Positions 34,474-44,448 of a stretch of 64,000 nucleotides of DNA are shown here, in pieces (the stretch's first letter is position 1; the number at the start of each line of letters is the position of its first letter). The DNA is from Neptunomonas japonica JAMM 1380 (GTDB lineage Bacteria > Pseudomonadota > Gammaproteobacteria > Pseudomonadales > Balneatricaceae): NCBI RefSeq assembly GCF_016592555.1, contig NZ_AP014546.1, forward strand, positions 2,242,501 through 2,306,500, given 5' to 3'. The notes beneath the pieces are model-generated. The model had not been told where the DNA came from. It saw nothing but the letters and a program-made list of their open reading frames with translations, and searched no databases. The position numbers and the translations under genes are program-made.

Positions 34474-36842
34474 TTAATGCGAGCGGTTAGCCAAAAAGAA
34501 CCACGTATCTAACACGGAATCTGGATTCAGTGAAACACTCGTAATACCTTGCTCCATCAACCACTTAGCCAAATCTGGATGATCGGATGGCCCCTGCCCA
34601 CAGATTCCAATATATTTGCCCTTAGCTTTACAAGCATCAATGGCCATACTTAAAAGTTTTTTAACCGCATCATTACGCTCATCAAAAAGATGGGCGATAA
34701 CACCTGAGTCCCTATCCAACCCTAATGTAAGCTGCGTCAGATCATTCGAGCCAATGGAAAAACCATCAAAGTACTCTAAAAACTCATCGGCTAATAAAGC
34801 GTTTGAAGGAATCTCACACATCATAATAAGACGCAATCCATTTTCACCGCGTCTTAGACCATGTTCCGCCAACAGCTCCACAACTTGCTTCGCTTCACCG
34901 ACAGTGCGTACAAAAGGAATCATTATCTCAACATTTGTCAGGCGCATTTCATCACGCACCTTTTTCAAGGCTCGGCATTCAAGCTCAAAACAATCACGGA
35001 AAGAATCAGATATATATCGCGCAGCGCCTCTAAAACCAAGCATTGGGTTTTCTTCACTCGGCTCATATTGATCGCCGCCAATGAGGTGCCCATACTCATT
35101 AGATTTAAAATCAGACATCCTAACAATAACTTTTTTAGGATAAAAAGCAGCTCCTAGAGTTGCAATGCCTTCTACGAGCTTACTGACATAAAAGTCAATC
35201 GGATCATCATATCCAGCAATACGCCTTTGGATTACTTGTCGTACTTCATGCGGCTGCTCATCCATATTAAGCAATGCTTTGGGATGAACTCCAATCATAC
35301 GATTAATAATAAATTCGAGCCGAGCAAGACCCACACCCGCATTTGGAAGCGACTGAAAATCAAATGCACGATCAGGATTGCCTACATTCATCATTATATC
35401 GAATGGTAATACAGGCATGGACTCAACACTGTTCGTTTGATGTTCAAAACTTAAACGGCCTTCATAGGCACGACCCGTATCACCCTCTGCGCACGATACA
35501 GTGACGACTTGTCCATCACGTAACCTGTCGGTCGCATCACCACAGCCAACAATAGCCGGGATACCTAACTCACGTGCAATAATCGCAGCATGACATGTAC
35601 GCCCACCACGATTGGTAACAATACCCGCCGCTCGCTTCATAACGGGTTCCCAATCAGGATCCGTCATATCGGTAACGAGCACTTCACCAGGCTGCACTTT
35701 TGACATTTGCGAGATATCTGACACTAAACGGACAGGTCCAGAGCCAATACGATGGCCAATAGAACGCCCCTCAACTAGCACGTTACCTTTTCTTTTAACA
35801 AGTAGCGCTCGATGACGTTACCGTTATCTTTGCTACGTACTGTTTCAGGCCGTGCCTGAACCACGTATAGCTGTCCATCATCTCCATCTTTAGCCCATTC
35901 AATATCCATCGGCCTGTCATAGTGTTTTTCGATGGTGACGGCAATTTCGGCTAATGCATGGGTATCTTCATCATTAATACAAAAACGATTTCGGTCATTC
36001 ATTTCGACGTTAACTGTCGCCACAGACTTAGCTGTAGAACCATCGCCTGCGTAGACCATTTTGATAGCTTTTGAGCCTAAGGTACGTCTTAAAATAGCGG
36101 GGATTTTTTGCTTTAACGTCGGCTTGTATACATAAAATTCATCTGGGTTAACCGCCCCCTGAACAATCGTCTCACCTAAGCCATAAGAGGCGGTAATAAA
36201 GACAACATGATTAAAACCAGACTCCGTATCCATGGAAAACATAACACCCGATGAACCCGTCTCACTACGCACCATACGCTGAACACCCGCAGATAAAGCA
36301 ACATCGTGGTGTTCAAAGTTATGGTGTGTACGATAGGAAATAGCACGGTCATTATAAAGAGAAGCAAATACCTCTTTGATCGCTTGCTTAACCTGAGCAA
36401 TCCCGCGAATATTTAAAAAGGTTTCTTGCTGGCCAGCAAAAGAGGCATCCGGCAGATCTTCAGCGGTTGCTGAGGAACGAACAGCAACCGCCATATCAGC
36501 ATTCCCTGCACATAGCTCTACGTACGAGGATTCGATAGCGTTGTTTAGTTCGGGTTGTAATTCAGCATCAAAAATCCATTGACGGATTTCACTTCCAATA
36601 GAGGCAAGAGCAACAACATCATTGGTGTCTAACTGCTGTAAAGCGTTATTTATCTTGTCTTTTAAACCACTAAAAACTAAAAAGTCACGAAATGCGTCTG
36701 CTGTGGTTGCAAACCCTCCTGGGACGTTTACACCGACAGAACTTAGCTGACTTATCATCTCCCCTAGTGAAGCGTTTTTACCACCTACTATTTCAACATC
36801 GCCCATACCCGCCTGATCAAGGCGTAATACGTAATTATGCAA
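34474..36842 (-). pseudogene. ppsA: Phosphoenolpyruvate synthase PpsA, split by a single-base frameshift
   Basis: PpsA makes phosphoenolpyruvate from pyruvate and ATP for gluconeogenesis. Two overlapping frames cover the full ~790-residue enzyme. The first, 36842 to 35775 (355 residues), is the ATP/pyruvate-binding domain with [11 protein letters not shown] and VVQARPETV. The second, 35781 to 34474 (435 residues), has the phosphohistidine motif [17 protein letters not shown] and the TIM-barrel part with [17 protein letters not shown] and [10 protein letters not shown]. The break is at about 35785-35795, where IERYLLKEK runs into VTC-stop but should continue GNVLVEGR. One A or G is missing from the AAAAGG run. 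Real mutation or assembly error cannot be told apart here. The intact regulator gene ppsR is nearby. Confidence 0.93.
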
Positions 36843-36944
36843 AGCTTTTATCTCCTGCTATTCGGCCGACACACTGTTTATCTGTATTATTGTTCAGCGC
36901 CACATCAGCACAGCATACGTTAATTTCAGAAAAAAATGAAAACC

Positions 36945-37511
36945 CTAACCTACGCTTAAATGATTCTGTTTAGGTGAATTTTTAACATGACCAATGAATG
37001 CATGAAAATCCGTTTCCAATTTATTTGCAAGAAGATTCTGCTTACTCATCCGCAATAAAGCTATCACACTTTCCGCCGTACATAGCCCCCCATCAACCTG
37101 GTTTCTACGTAATATAAACTTTGATTCACCGGCTGACTCCAACGAGACCCGTGGTAGCAATTTAAGATAAGGGCTTCGATTAAAAATTTTTCGAGACTCT
37201 TGCCAAGTACTATCTATCAATATGAATGTTGAGAGAAGAGCCACTTTCTGCTTATTCAATTGCAAAATTGGCTCAGGTTTCCCATCGAAACCAGCCGACT
37301 CATCTGTAAAACTATTTTCATTACTCGGCGTTTTTTCAGGGTACAGCAAGCCAATATTACCTTCTTTTATCCATTCAAGTAACGAGGCATCTGGACATGT
37401 TCTTTGCCATGTAATACGCGTTACGTTCAATCCATCAAGTGCTTCTACTAAGCGCCCTGTATTTGTCTTTTTGAACAGTTCTCGCTCATGTGTCAGTAAA
37501 ATTATATGCAT
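36945..37511 (-). CDS. DTW-domain protein (tRNA acp3U-transferase family)
   Basis: A 188-residue protein with the DTW motif as DSTW (100-103) in LIDSTWQESRKIF. LLPRVSLES, FILRRNQVDGGLCTAESVIA and the central arrangement also match. Family members (TapT/YfiP, TuaA) transfer a 3-amino-3-carboxypropyl group from S-adenosylmethionine to uridine in tRNA. The N-terminal CxxC zinc motif of many relatives is absent, so the exact target is uncertain. It lies between ppsA (same strand, 102 bases) and the divergent ppsR. Confidence 0.82.
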   Translation of the reverse strand: MHIILLTHERELFKKTNTGRLVEALDGLNVTRITWQRTCPDASLLEWIKEGNIGLLYPEKTPSNENSFTDESAGFDGKPEPILQLNKQKVALLSTFILIDSTWQESRKIFNRSPYLKLLPRVSLESAGESKFILRRNQVDGGLCTAESVIALLRMSKQNLLANKLETDFHAFIGHVKNSPKQNHLSVG

Positions 37512-37697
37512 TAATATATGGACAACCTATTGTTTAACTAACAACAAAAAAACAGATTAATTACATGTAAGACATTACGTTCTACATTGCTAACTACAAA
37601 CCAGCAAATAATATCATAATTGCCAACGGCACTATTTCTAGCTGTAGAGAAAAAACATATTTGCTATAGTGTCCGACCAATTCACACAGAGAATCTC

Positions 37698-38519
37698 ATG
37701 AAACGTACTGTATTTTTTATTTCTGATGGAACAGGCATTACAGCAGAAGCATTAGGCGATAGCCTTCTTGCACAGTTTGAAGAGATCGAATTTGAAAAAA
37801 TCACACTCCCTTATATCAACACTCATGAAAAAGCGCTTGAGGCTGTACAAAGCATTACAGCAGCCGGAGTCAACGACGGTCTAAGGCCTATTCTTATTGA
37901 CACTATTGTTAATGATGAAATTCGCCAAATCTTGAATACCTGTGACACGCTGAAAATTGATATTTTCTCGACCTTTATCAAACCATTGGAACACGAGTTT
38001 GCTACAAAATCGTCGTATTCTGTCGGAAAATCACATGCAATTGTTGAATCTGACCGTTACAAAGATCGCATAAACTCGATCAACTTTGCTCTTGATAATG
38101 ATGATGGCGCCAGAACTAAGCAATATAACGAAGCAGATATTATCTTATTAGGTGTATCTCGTTGCGGTAAAACACCTACCTGCCTTTATATGGCGCTACA
38201 GTTTGGTATCCGTGCTGCTAATTACCCGCTTACGGAAGATGATTTGGAAAACAATGGACTTCCAGCATGCTTAGAGCCTTATAAAGACAAACTTTACGGC
38301 TTAACAATTGATCCTTTTCAGCTAACCGCTATTCGCCATGAGCGCCGACCTAATAGCCGCTACTCATCTCTCAACCAATGCGATACTGAAATCAGATTTG
38401 TTGAAAGACTCTTTGCTTCCCAAAAAATCTCTTTTATCAACACAACGACTTTTTCGATCGAAGAAATTTCTACCCGAATCATGGCAGCTAAAGGACTACA
38501 ACGTAGTCTTAATCATTAA
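37698..38519 (+). CDS. ppsR: Phosphoenolpyruvate synthase regulatory protein PpsR
   Basis: PpsR (PSRP, DUF299) is a bifunctional kinase/pyrophosphorylase. It inactivates PpsA with ADP by phosphorylating a threonine and reactivates it with phosphate. The 273 residues open [20 protein letters not shown] and carry the P-loop [15 protein letters not shown] near residue 152. The ATG at 37698 follows AGAGAA; an upstream in-frame extension to 37620 is not supported. Its target gene ppsA is nearby on the opposite strand, as in many gammaproteobacteria. The product looks intact although ppsA is frameshifted. Confidence 0.95.
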   Translation: MKRTVFFISDGTGITAEALGDSLLAQFEEIEFEKITLPYINTHEKALEAVQSITAAGVNDGLRPILIDTIVNDEIRQILNTCDTLKIDIFSTFIKPLEHEFATKSSYSVGKSHAIVESDRYKDRINSINFALDNDDGARTKQYNEADIILLGVSRCGKTPTCLYMALQFGIRAANYPLTEDDLENNGLPACLEPYKDKLYGLTIDPFQLTAIRHERRPNSRYSSLNQCDTEIRFVERLFASQKISFINTTTFSIEEISTRIMAAKGLQRSLNH

Positions 38520-38581
38520 TTAATTTTACATTTATATTCATTTGAGCTATTTTTGACGAATCGTCACTAAAAGAATTATTT

Positions 38582-39334
38582 ATGTCTCCACGTATACTCG
38601 ATCACAAAGCCCAACTCGAAAGAGAGAACATCCTATTGGATTGCGCTCACGCGTTCATACAACGCGAAAGCATTGCAGCACTAACTATTGATAAGTTAGT
38701 AAAAGAGCTGCCTTTTTCAAAGGGCACTGTCTACAACCACTTCAACAGCAAAGAAGATCTTCTTCTTGGCCTATGCAACCGTGGCATGAGTATTCTGGCC
38801 GAGCTTTTTAGCCGGGCACATAAGTATGAGGGCCTTCCAAGAGAGCAAGGTCTCGCTATTCATTTTGCTTATATGCTTTATGCAAAACTTTACCCAACAC
38901 TTTTTATGCTTGTGCTCACTGCAAAAACATCCAATATTACGGATAAAGCATCTGCATCAAGGCAAGAGGAGCACCTCCAGCTGGAAGGAAAACTCATTGG
39001 CCCTATTGTCTCTATTTTCCAAGACTCTCTAAACAGAGGTGAAATATCTCCTCCTGTTCCCATGACATTAGAGCAACTTTCTTTTGCCTGCTGGAGCCTT
39101 AGCTTTGGAACAAACGCGCTACTTTTACAGAATATTGAACGCTGCGGAACCCGCTCCAACCTAATCGTCGAACGTGAGCTAATCAACAACGTACATATTC
39201 TTTTTGATGGATTTCAATTTCATCCTCTGACCCATGAATTTGATTGGGCTACTACCATTAGTAAATTCAAGTCTATTACCTTTTTACAAGAAGTTAATAT
39301 TCTGAAGGATAGAGGGAATATCCTCGCAATCTAA
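38582..39334 (+). CDS. TetR-family transcriptional regulator
   Basis: A 250-residue TetR regulator. The DNA-binding helices span about residues 10-60: AFIQRESIAALTIDKLVKEL, then PFSKGTVYNHFNSKEDLLLG. The rest is a helical ligand-binding domain. It lies 67 bases upstream of, and in the same direction as, the MMPL/LolA-like/outer-membrane genes and is probably their regulator. The ligand is unknown; a lipid or hydrophobic compound would fit the genes next door. Confidence 0.9.
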   Translation: MSPRILDHKAQLERENILLDCAHAFIQRESIAALTIDKLVKELPFSKGTVYNHFNSKEDLLLGLCNRGMSILAELFSRAHKYEGLPREQGLAIHFAYMLYAKLYPTLFMLVLTAKTSNITDKASASRQEEHLQLEGKLIGPIVSIFQDSLNRGEISPPVPMTLEQLSFACWSLSFGTNALLLQNIERCGTRSNLIVERELINNVHILFDGFQFHPLTHEFDWATTISKFKSITFLQEVNILKDRGNILAI

Positions 39335-39401
39335 CTATTAGCAACCCACCGGTGTTGCTATTTTATTAACGAGTGGCTGTTCGTCATAAACGGAGTGAAT
39401 T

Positions 39402-41747
39402 ATGAAAGAACGTGTCTTTGATGTTGCCATTAAGCACCCTATCTGGGTCTTGCTGGCCAGCATCATTCTAGTCGTAGCTGCAGCAGCAGGTGCTAAAAAT
39501 CTAGTTTTCAAAAGTGATTACCGTGTGTTCTTCAGTGAGGAAAACCCACAACTAACCTCTTTTGAAAGCATGCAAAAAGTTTATAACAAAAGTGATAATG
39601 TAGCGTTTATTATCGCTCCAAAAGAAGGCTCCATCTTCACGCCAGAACGCCTTGCTGCCATTCACGAATTAACATTGCAGTCATGGCAAGTACCATACTC
39701 AACTCGCGTCGACTCCATCACTAACTTTCAGCACACTGTTGCGGAAGATGATGACCTTATCGTTGAGGATCTGGTGTTAGATCCAGAAACACTAGTACAG
39801 GCAGATATGCCAAGACTAAAGGAACTAGCCACCAACGACCCGTTAATGCGAAGCAAGTTAATATCACCTGAAGGACACGTTTCTGTTGTTAACATTACTA
39901 TACAACTACCAGGCATAAACCCTGTCGCTGAGGTTCCTGAAGTTGTCAGCAAAATAAGAGATTTGGAAGCTCAATTCATTAAAGCAAACCCAGAGGTCGA
40001 CCTATACCTATCGGGCATGGTTATGATGAATAACAGTTTTGCTGAAGCATCACAGAACGATTTTTCAACCCTTGTTCCACTCATGTTCCTTATAGTGATA
40101 GTCGCTATTATATTCCTGCTTCGCACATTTAGTGGCGCACTAGCAACTATCATTATTATTATCTTCACTATTTTAAGCACGATGGGCTTAGCTGGTTGGA
40201 CAGGGTTCTATTTAACAGGGCCCTCTATCAGCACACCCACAGTTGTTATGACACTAGCCGTAGCTGACTGTGTACATATTTTAGCCAGTTTCTTTTACGA
40301 GCTTCGACAAGGAGAAGAAAAAAGTAAAGCCTTAAGAACCAGCTTACGTATCAATTTTAGTCCGGTATTCCTAACGAGCGCGACAACTGCGATAGGCTTC
40401 TTGAGCATGAACTTCTCTGACTCGCCACCGTTTCGTGATCTTGGAAACATGGTTGCAGCTGGCGTCATGATCGCCTTCGTTTTGTCAATTACACTTTTCC
40501 CTGCACTCTTAATGTTGTTACCTATTAAGGTAAAACCTCAAAAAGAAGAAAAAAGCGCCCTGATGGACAGATTATCTGCTTTTGTTATCGCAAAACGGAA
40601 TATCTTGCTACCAAGCATGACAGTAATTATTCTCGCTATGGTGGTATTCGTACCCTTTAATAAGCTTAATGATGACTTTGTTAAATACTTTGACAAAACA
40701 GTTCCATTTCGCCAAGCAACTGATTTTATGCAGGATAATCTCTCGGGCTTGACCTCTATTGAGATCTCAGTCAACACAGGTGAGTCCAGCGGCATTAATG
40801 CGCCTGCTTACCTAAATACTCTAGAGAACTTTAGCCAATGGCTAAGAGCTCAACCAGAAACTGACCATGTCAGCACGCTGACGGATATTGTTAAGCGCTT
40901 GAATAAAAATATGCACGGCGATGACCCTGCATACTACAAACTCCCTGAAAACCGCGAATTAGCAGCGCAATACCTATTACTATATGAGATGTCGCTTCCC
41001 TACGGGTTGGACCTTAACAACCAATTGAACGTAGATAAATCTTCATCACGTATTGTTGGTACGTTTAAAAACCTAACGAGTAACGAGCAAGTTGAACTAG
41101 AAAAGCGGCTGTACAAATGGTTTGCAGACAACGCTTCTCAATATACGGTGCAAATTGCTAGTCCAACGCTTATGTTTGCTCATATTGGGCAACGTAATAT
41201 TCAAAGCATGCTGATCGGTATCACCTTTGCATTGATATTAATTTCTTTCTTATTAGGCATTGCATTAAAATCTGTACGCTATGGACTCATAAGCTTACTG
41301 CCTAATTTAGCACCAGCAGCAATGGGTTTTGGTATTTGGTACTTTATTGATGGCCAAGTCGGTTTAGCATTATCCGTTGTTGCCGGTATGACATTGGGTA
41401 TTGTTGTCGATGATACCGTGCATTTCCTAAGTAAGTACCGCCACGCCCGAATCGACAAAGGAAAAAATTCGGCTCAGGCAGTACAGTACGCCTTTGCCAG
41501 CGTAGGACGAGCACTATGGATTACCACTTTCGTTCTAGTCGCAGGGTTCTTGGTTCTTGCCCAATCAAGTTTCAAAATTAATGCTGATATGGGATTGCTC
41601 ACGGCGATAACTATACTCATTGCACTGGTTGTGGATTTCTTATTCCTGCCACCTCTGTTAATGAAGCTCGACAGCAATACTAACGACCAGATTACTAATG
41701 AGAACACACAAGGAGAGACTGATGCATCTTCAACAAAAACCGCTTAG
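39402..41747 (+). CDS. MMPL/RND-family transporter
   Basis: A 781-residue inner-membrane protein with RND topology. TM1 is at 13-31, then a periplasmic loop of ~190 residues, five helices (about 228-385), TM7 near 398-418, a second loop, and five more helices (about 608-760). Proton-relay-like aspartates lie in MTLAVADCVHI and GIVVDDTVHF. This is the HpnN/MMPL lineage, which moves hydrophobic lipids rather than soluble drugs. CGGAGTG lies before the ATG. The next two genes encode a periplasmic LolA-like protein and an outer-membrane protein, so it probably energises lipid movement across the envelope. Confidence 0.9.
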   Translation: MKERVFDVAIKHPIWVLLASIILVVAAAAGAKNLVFKSDYRVFFSEENPQLTSFESMQKVYNKSDNVAFIIAPKEGSIFTPERLAAIHELTLQSWQVPYSTRVDSITNFQHTVAEDDDLIVEDLVLDPETLVQADMPRLKELATNDPLMRSKLISPEGHVSVVNITIQLPGINPVAEVPEVVSKIRDLEAQFIKANPEVDLYLSGMVMMNNSFAEASQNDFSTLVPLMFLIVIVAIIFLLRTFSGALATIIIIIFTILSTMGLAGWTGFYLTGPSISTPTVVMTLAVADCVHILASFFYELRQGEEKSKALRTSLRINFSPVFLTSATTAIGFLSMNFSDSPPFRDLGNMVAAGVMIAFVLSITLFPALLMLLPIKVKPQKEEKSALMDRLSAFVIAKRNILLPSMTVIILAMVVFVPFNKLNDDFVKYFDKTVPFRQATDFMQDNLSGLTSIEISVNTGESSGINAPAYLNTLENFSQWLRAQPETDHVSTLTDIVKRLNKNMHGDDPAYYKLPENRELAAQYLLLYEMSLPYGLDLNNQLNVDKSSSRIVGTFKNLTSNEQVELEKRLYKWFADNASQYTVQIASPTLMFAHIGQRNIQSMLIGITFALILISFLLGIALKSVRYGLISLLPNLAPAAMGFGIWYFIDGQVGLALSVVAGMTLGIVVDDTVHFLSKYRHARIDKGKNSAQAVQYAFASVGRALWITTFVLVAGFLVLAQSSFKINADMGLLTAITILIALVVDFLFLPPLLMKLDSNTNDQITNENTQGETDASSTKTA

Positions 41748-42519
41748 CTGGATTCTATCCGCTCTGATACTCGGATCAGCCTCTTATGCCACAGCTGAAA
41801 CAGCGGAAGACAAAGGCTTGGCCATTGCCCAAAAAATCAAGCAAAGCGACATAGGCTGGAGCGATATGCAGGCCCAAATGACCATGGTATTACGCAATAG
41901 CCAAGGCCAAGAAAGCATTCGAGAAATTCGCTTAAAATCACTGGAACAAGAAACTGATGGTGATAAAAGCTTGAGCATTTTTGATAAGCCTCTGGATGTA
42001 AAAGGCACTGCTTTTCTGAGTTTTTCACACCCTGTCGGAGCCGATGATCAATGGCTTTACTTGCCTGCATTAAAGCGAGTGAAGCGTATAGCCTCAAGAA
42101 ATAAATCGGGCCCTTTTATGGGATCAGAATTTGCTTACGAGGACCTCACTTCTTTTGAAATTGAAAAGTACACCTATAAATTTCTACGTGACGAACCTTG
42201 CGGCACTGAGCAATGCTCCGTTGTCGAACAGTACCCTGTCGATAAATACTCAGGTTATACTCGCCGTATAGCTTGGACAGACCAGTCTGAAAATCGCCTA
42301 CATAAAGTTGAATTTTATGACAGAAAGGGTGCACCATTAAAAACACTCACCTATGATGGTTACAAACAATACCTAGGTAAGCATTGGCGTCCTGATCTAA
42401 TGAAAATGGTTAATCATCAAACCAATAAAAATACAGACCTTATCTGGAGCGACTATCGCTTTAAGGAGGGTCTAAATGACGCAGACTTTAATAAAAACTC
42501 ATTAAAACGGGCTCGTTAA
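41722..42519 (+). CDS. LolA-like outer membrane lipoprotein-sorting family protein
   Basis: A 265-residue periplasmic protein with a signal peptide to about residue 25 (SASYATA). The domain is the LolA/LppX-like half barrel typical of outer membrane lipoprotein-sorting proteins next to RND transporters: DMQAQMTMVLRNSQGQ, DQWLYLPALKRVKRIASRNK and SGPFMGSEFAYEDLT. It should carry a lipid or acylated molecule between the MMPL pump and the outer membrane. The ATG at 41722 follows AAGGAG by seven bases, better than the upstream ATG at 41698. It overlaps the pump gene by 26 bases. Confidence 0.85.
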   Translation: MHLQQKPLSWILSALILGSASYATAETAEDKGLAIAQKIKQSDIGWSDMQAQMTMVLRNSQGQESIREIRLKSLEQETDGDKSLSIFDKPLDVKGTAFLSFSHPVGADDQWLYLPALKRVKRIASRNKSGPFMGSEFAYEDLTSFEIEKYTYKFLRDEPCGTEQCSVVEQYPVDKYSGYTRRIAWTDQSENRLHKVEFYDRKGAPLKTLTYDGYKQYLGKHWRPDLMKMVNHQTNKNTDLIWSDYRFKEGLNDADFNKNSLKRAR

Positions 42520-42520
42520 T

Positions 42521-43747
42521 ATGTCTTTACTTCGAAGCTACAACTACCGACAAGGAATTAAATTAACCGGTATGGGACTCATACTGGCATTTACTTCTCA
42601 AGCTAATGCCAATATGGAATTTGAAGCTTCAGGTAAAGTAACCGCTGAGTTAAGACTGTTTCCTGAAAGCCCACAATTTTCTGAGCAATATCAGGATGTG
42701 AATTTTTCTGTAGCCGTTGAGCCTGATCTTTTCTGGCAATGGAACAATGGTTTAGACTCTTTGAGTTTCAAGCCGTTTTTACGCTTAGATCAACATGACA
42801 ATGAAAGAACACATGCTGATATACGCGAGCTAAACTGGATACATCAAGGGAATGACTGGGAACTACGAACCGGAATACAAAAAGTATTTTGGGGTGTAAC
42901 GGAGTTTCAGCATCTTGTTGATGTTATAAACCAAAGCGACAGCGTTGAAGATATTGATGGTGAAGATAAGCGAGGGCAACCTATGATTAACCTTTCTCTG
43001 GTCAAACATTGGGGGATTGTTGATTTATACGTGCTACCTGGTTTTCGGGAGCAAACCTACCCAGGAAAGAAGGGCCGCCTTCGCTCTGGCATGGTGATTG
43101 ACACCGACCAAACCAGATATGAAGCAAGCAACAATGAGCTTCACACAGACTTAGCTGTGCGATGGAGCCACTCTGTGGGTGATTTCGACGTAGGTGCCCA
43201 CTGGTTTCGGGGAACCAATAGAGACCCTATCTTACAAATGGGAACAAAAAACGGCGAAGCTGTTCTAGTGCCCTATTATGAGCAAATGAATCAATTTGGG
43301 TTTGACTTGCAAGCCACGATAGAGAGCTGGCTATGGAAAGCGGAAACCATCTGGCGCGATAGTAAATCAGATACCTATTGGGCAGCACAAGCTGGCTTTG
43401 AATATACCTTTTATGGCGTCCAAGAAAGCAACGCCGACTTAGGGGTGCTATTGGAGTATGGCTGGGATCAACGTGGAAAAGATGCAACAGCAGTTTTCCA
43501 AAATGATATCTCGATCGGGGCACGTTTAGCGCTTAATGACACTTCAAGCACAGAGTTATTAGCAGGAATGATTTACGACGTTGACTACGACAGCACCAGC
43601 TTTCAAATTGAAGCGAGCAGGCGACTAGGGGACAAATGGAAAGTCACTGTAGATGGCAGGTTCTTCTCAACAAATGATAATGCTGATCTACTTTCTTCAA
43701 TGGACAAAGATGACCACATCCAAATAGGGCTTGAGCGTTATTTCTAA
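42521..43747 (+). CDS. Outer-membrane beta-barrel protein (DUF1302-like)
   Basis: A 408-residue protein with a signal peptide (cleavage near QANA) and then alternating strands with aromatic girdles, for example WELRTGIQKVFWGVTEFQH and DLYVLPGFREQTYPGKKGR. It ends in Phe (QIGLERYF), the classical outer-membrane C-terminus. Pairing with an MMPL pump and a LolA-like carrier suggests it accepts or exports the cargo. It begins one base after the LolA-like stop and closes the operon. The DUF1302 assignment is by analogy only. Confidence 0.78.
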   Translation: MSLLRSYNYRQGIKLTGMGLILAFTSQANANMEFEASGKVTAELRLFPESPQFSEQYQDVNFSVAVEPDLFWQWNNGLDSLSFKPFLRLDQHDNERTHADIRELNWIHQGNDWELRTGIQKVFWGVTEFQHLVDVINQSDSVEDIDGEDKRGQPMINLSLVKHWGIVDLYVLPGFREQTYPGKKGRLRSGMVIDTDQTRYEASNNELHTDLAVRWSHSVGDFDVGAHWFRGTNRDPILQMGTKNGEAVLVPYYEQMNQFGFDLQATIESWLWKAETIWRDSKSDTYWAAQAGFEYTFYGVQESNADLGVLLEYGWDQRGKDATAVFQNDISIGARLALNDTSSTELLAGMIYDVDYDSTSFQIEASRRLGDKWKVTVDGRFFSTNDNADLLSSMDKDDHIQIGLERYF

Positions 43748-43801
43748 TACAGTGGCATGTAAATACATAGCACCGTATTAGACATAACCTAGATTACTTA
43801 T

Positions 43802-44335
43802 CTAGCTTGCTGGATTGGAGCTAATGATCTGACACTCTTCATTGGAAGTGTTTCTAAAACGATGAGGGATGGTGCTGCTAAAATAGTATCCATCTCCCTC
43901 TTCTAGGTTATAAACATCAAGCCCAACGGTCAGCTCAATAACACCTTTTAGAACAACACCACCCTCCTCTCCATCATGCTGCAACATGTCAGCTCCAGTA
44001 TCAGCGCCGGGCGGGTAGTATTCACGCATTATATTAGTAGTACGCTCTTTTACTGTTGCCCCAATTAAAAGCAACTTAACCTTGTCAGTTCCCACATCTG
44101 GCTGCTCATCTGCACGAAAAACCACCTTTTCAGGCTCTGCTTCATCCGTAAAGAAATCACCAATAGAGATAGGAACACACGCTAGGATTTTTTTAAGAGA
44201 ACTAACAGAAGGGCTTACTCCATTTTTTTCTATCATCGATATTGTGCTATTCGTAACACCAGCACGCTTCGCCAACTCACGCTGGGAAATCCCTTTAAGC
44301 TTACGTATCTGTTTTAATCTCTCACCAACATCCAC
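43802..44335 (-). CDS. XRE-family regulator with C-terminal cupin (PuuR-like)
   Basis: A 177-residue regulator. Residues 5-60 form a lambda-repressor-like helix-turn-helix (GISQRELAKRAGVTNSTISM). A cupin sensor occupies about 105-175 (GEEGGVVLKGVIELTVGLD, then GDGYYFSSTIPHRFRN). PuuR-type proteins sense polyamines or amino-acid-derived compounds and repress their breakdown genes. It lies just downstream of davT on the same strand but past a terminator, so it may control the davT-davD-CoA transferase-gcdH operon. Confidence 0.9.
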   Translation of the reverse strand: MDVGERLKQIRKLKGISQRELAKRAGVTNSTISMIEKNGVSPSVSSLKKILACVPISIGDFFTDEAEPEKVVFRADEQPDVGTDKVKLLLIGATVKERTTNIMREYYPPGADTGADMLQHDGEEGGVVLKGVIELTVGLDVYNLEEGDGYYFSSTIPHRFRNTSNEECQIISSNPAS

Positions 44336-44392
44336 ACCAATACCCTGTATTAATTACGTTTATTGGATTATATCAAATATTTAGTCGGACAA

Positions 44393-44433
44393 TAAAAAAC
44401 TGACTACTGATTGCTAAAAACCAATAGTCAGTT
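44393..44433 (-). terminator. Probable terminator of davT
   Basis: AACTGACTA (44398-44406) and TAGTCAGTT (44425-44433) are perfect reverse complements. On the minus strand the T run TTTTTTATT (44390-44397) follows. It lies between the davT stop and the XRE-cupin gene. Confidence 0.75.
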
Positions 44434-44448
44434 ATCTGCCTTATACGA

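Noticed and set aside
34616..35157. Plus-strand frames of 98 and 151 codons
   Set aside because: They lie antisense to the strongly conserved C-terminal half of ppsA and show no protein-like motifs.
35775..35800. Programmed frameshifting in ppsA
   Set aside because: The sequence is not a canonical slippery heptamer and PpsA is a single-product enzyme in all families I know; a mutation or sequencing error is simpler.
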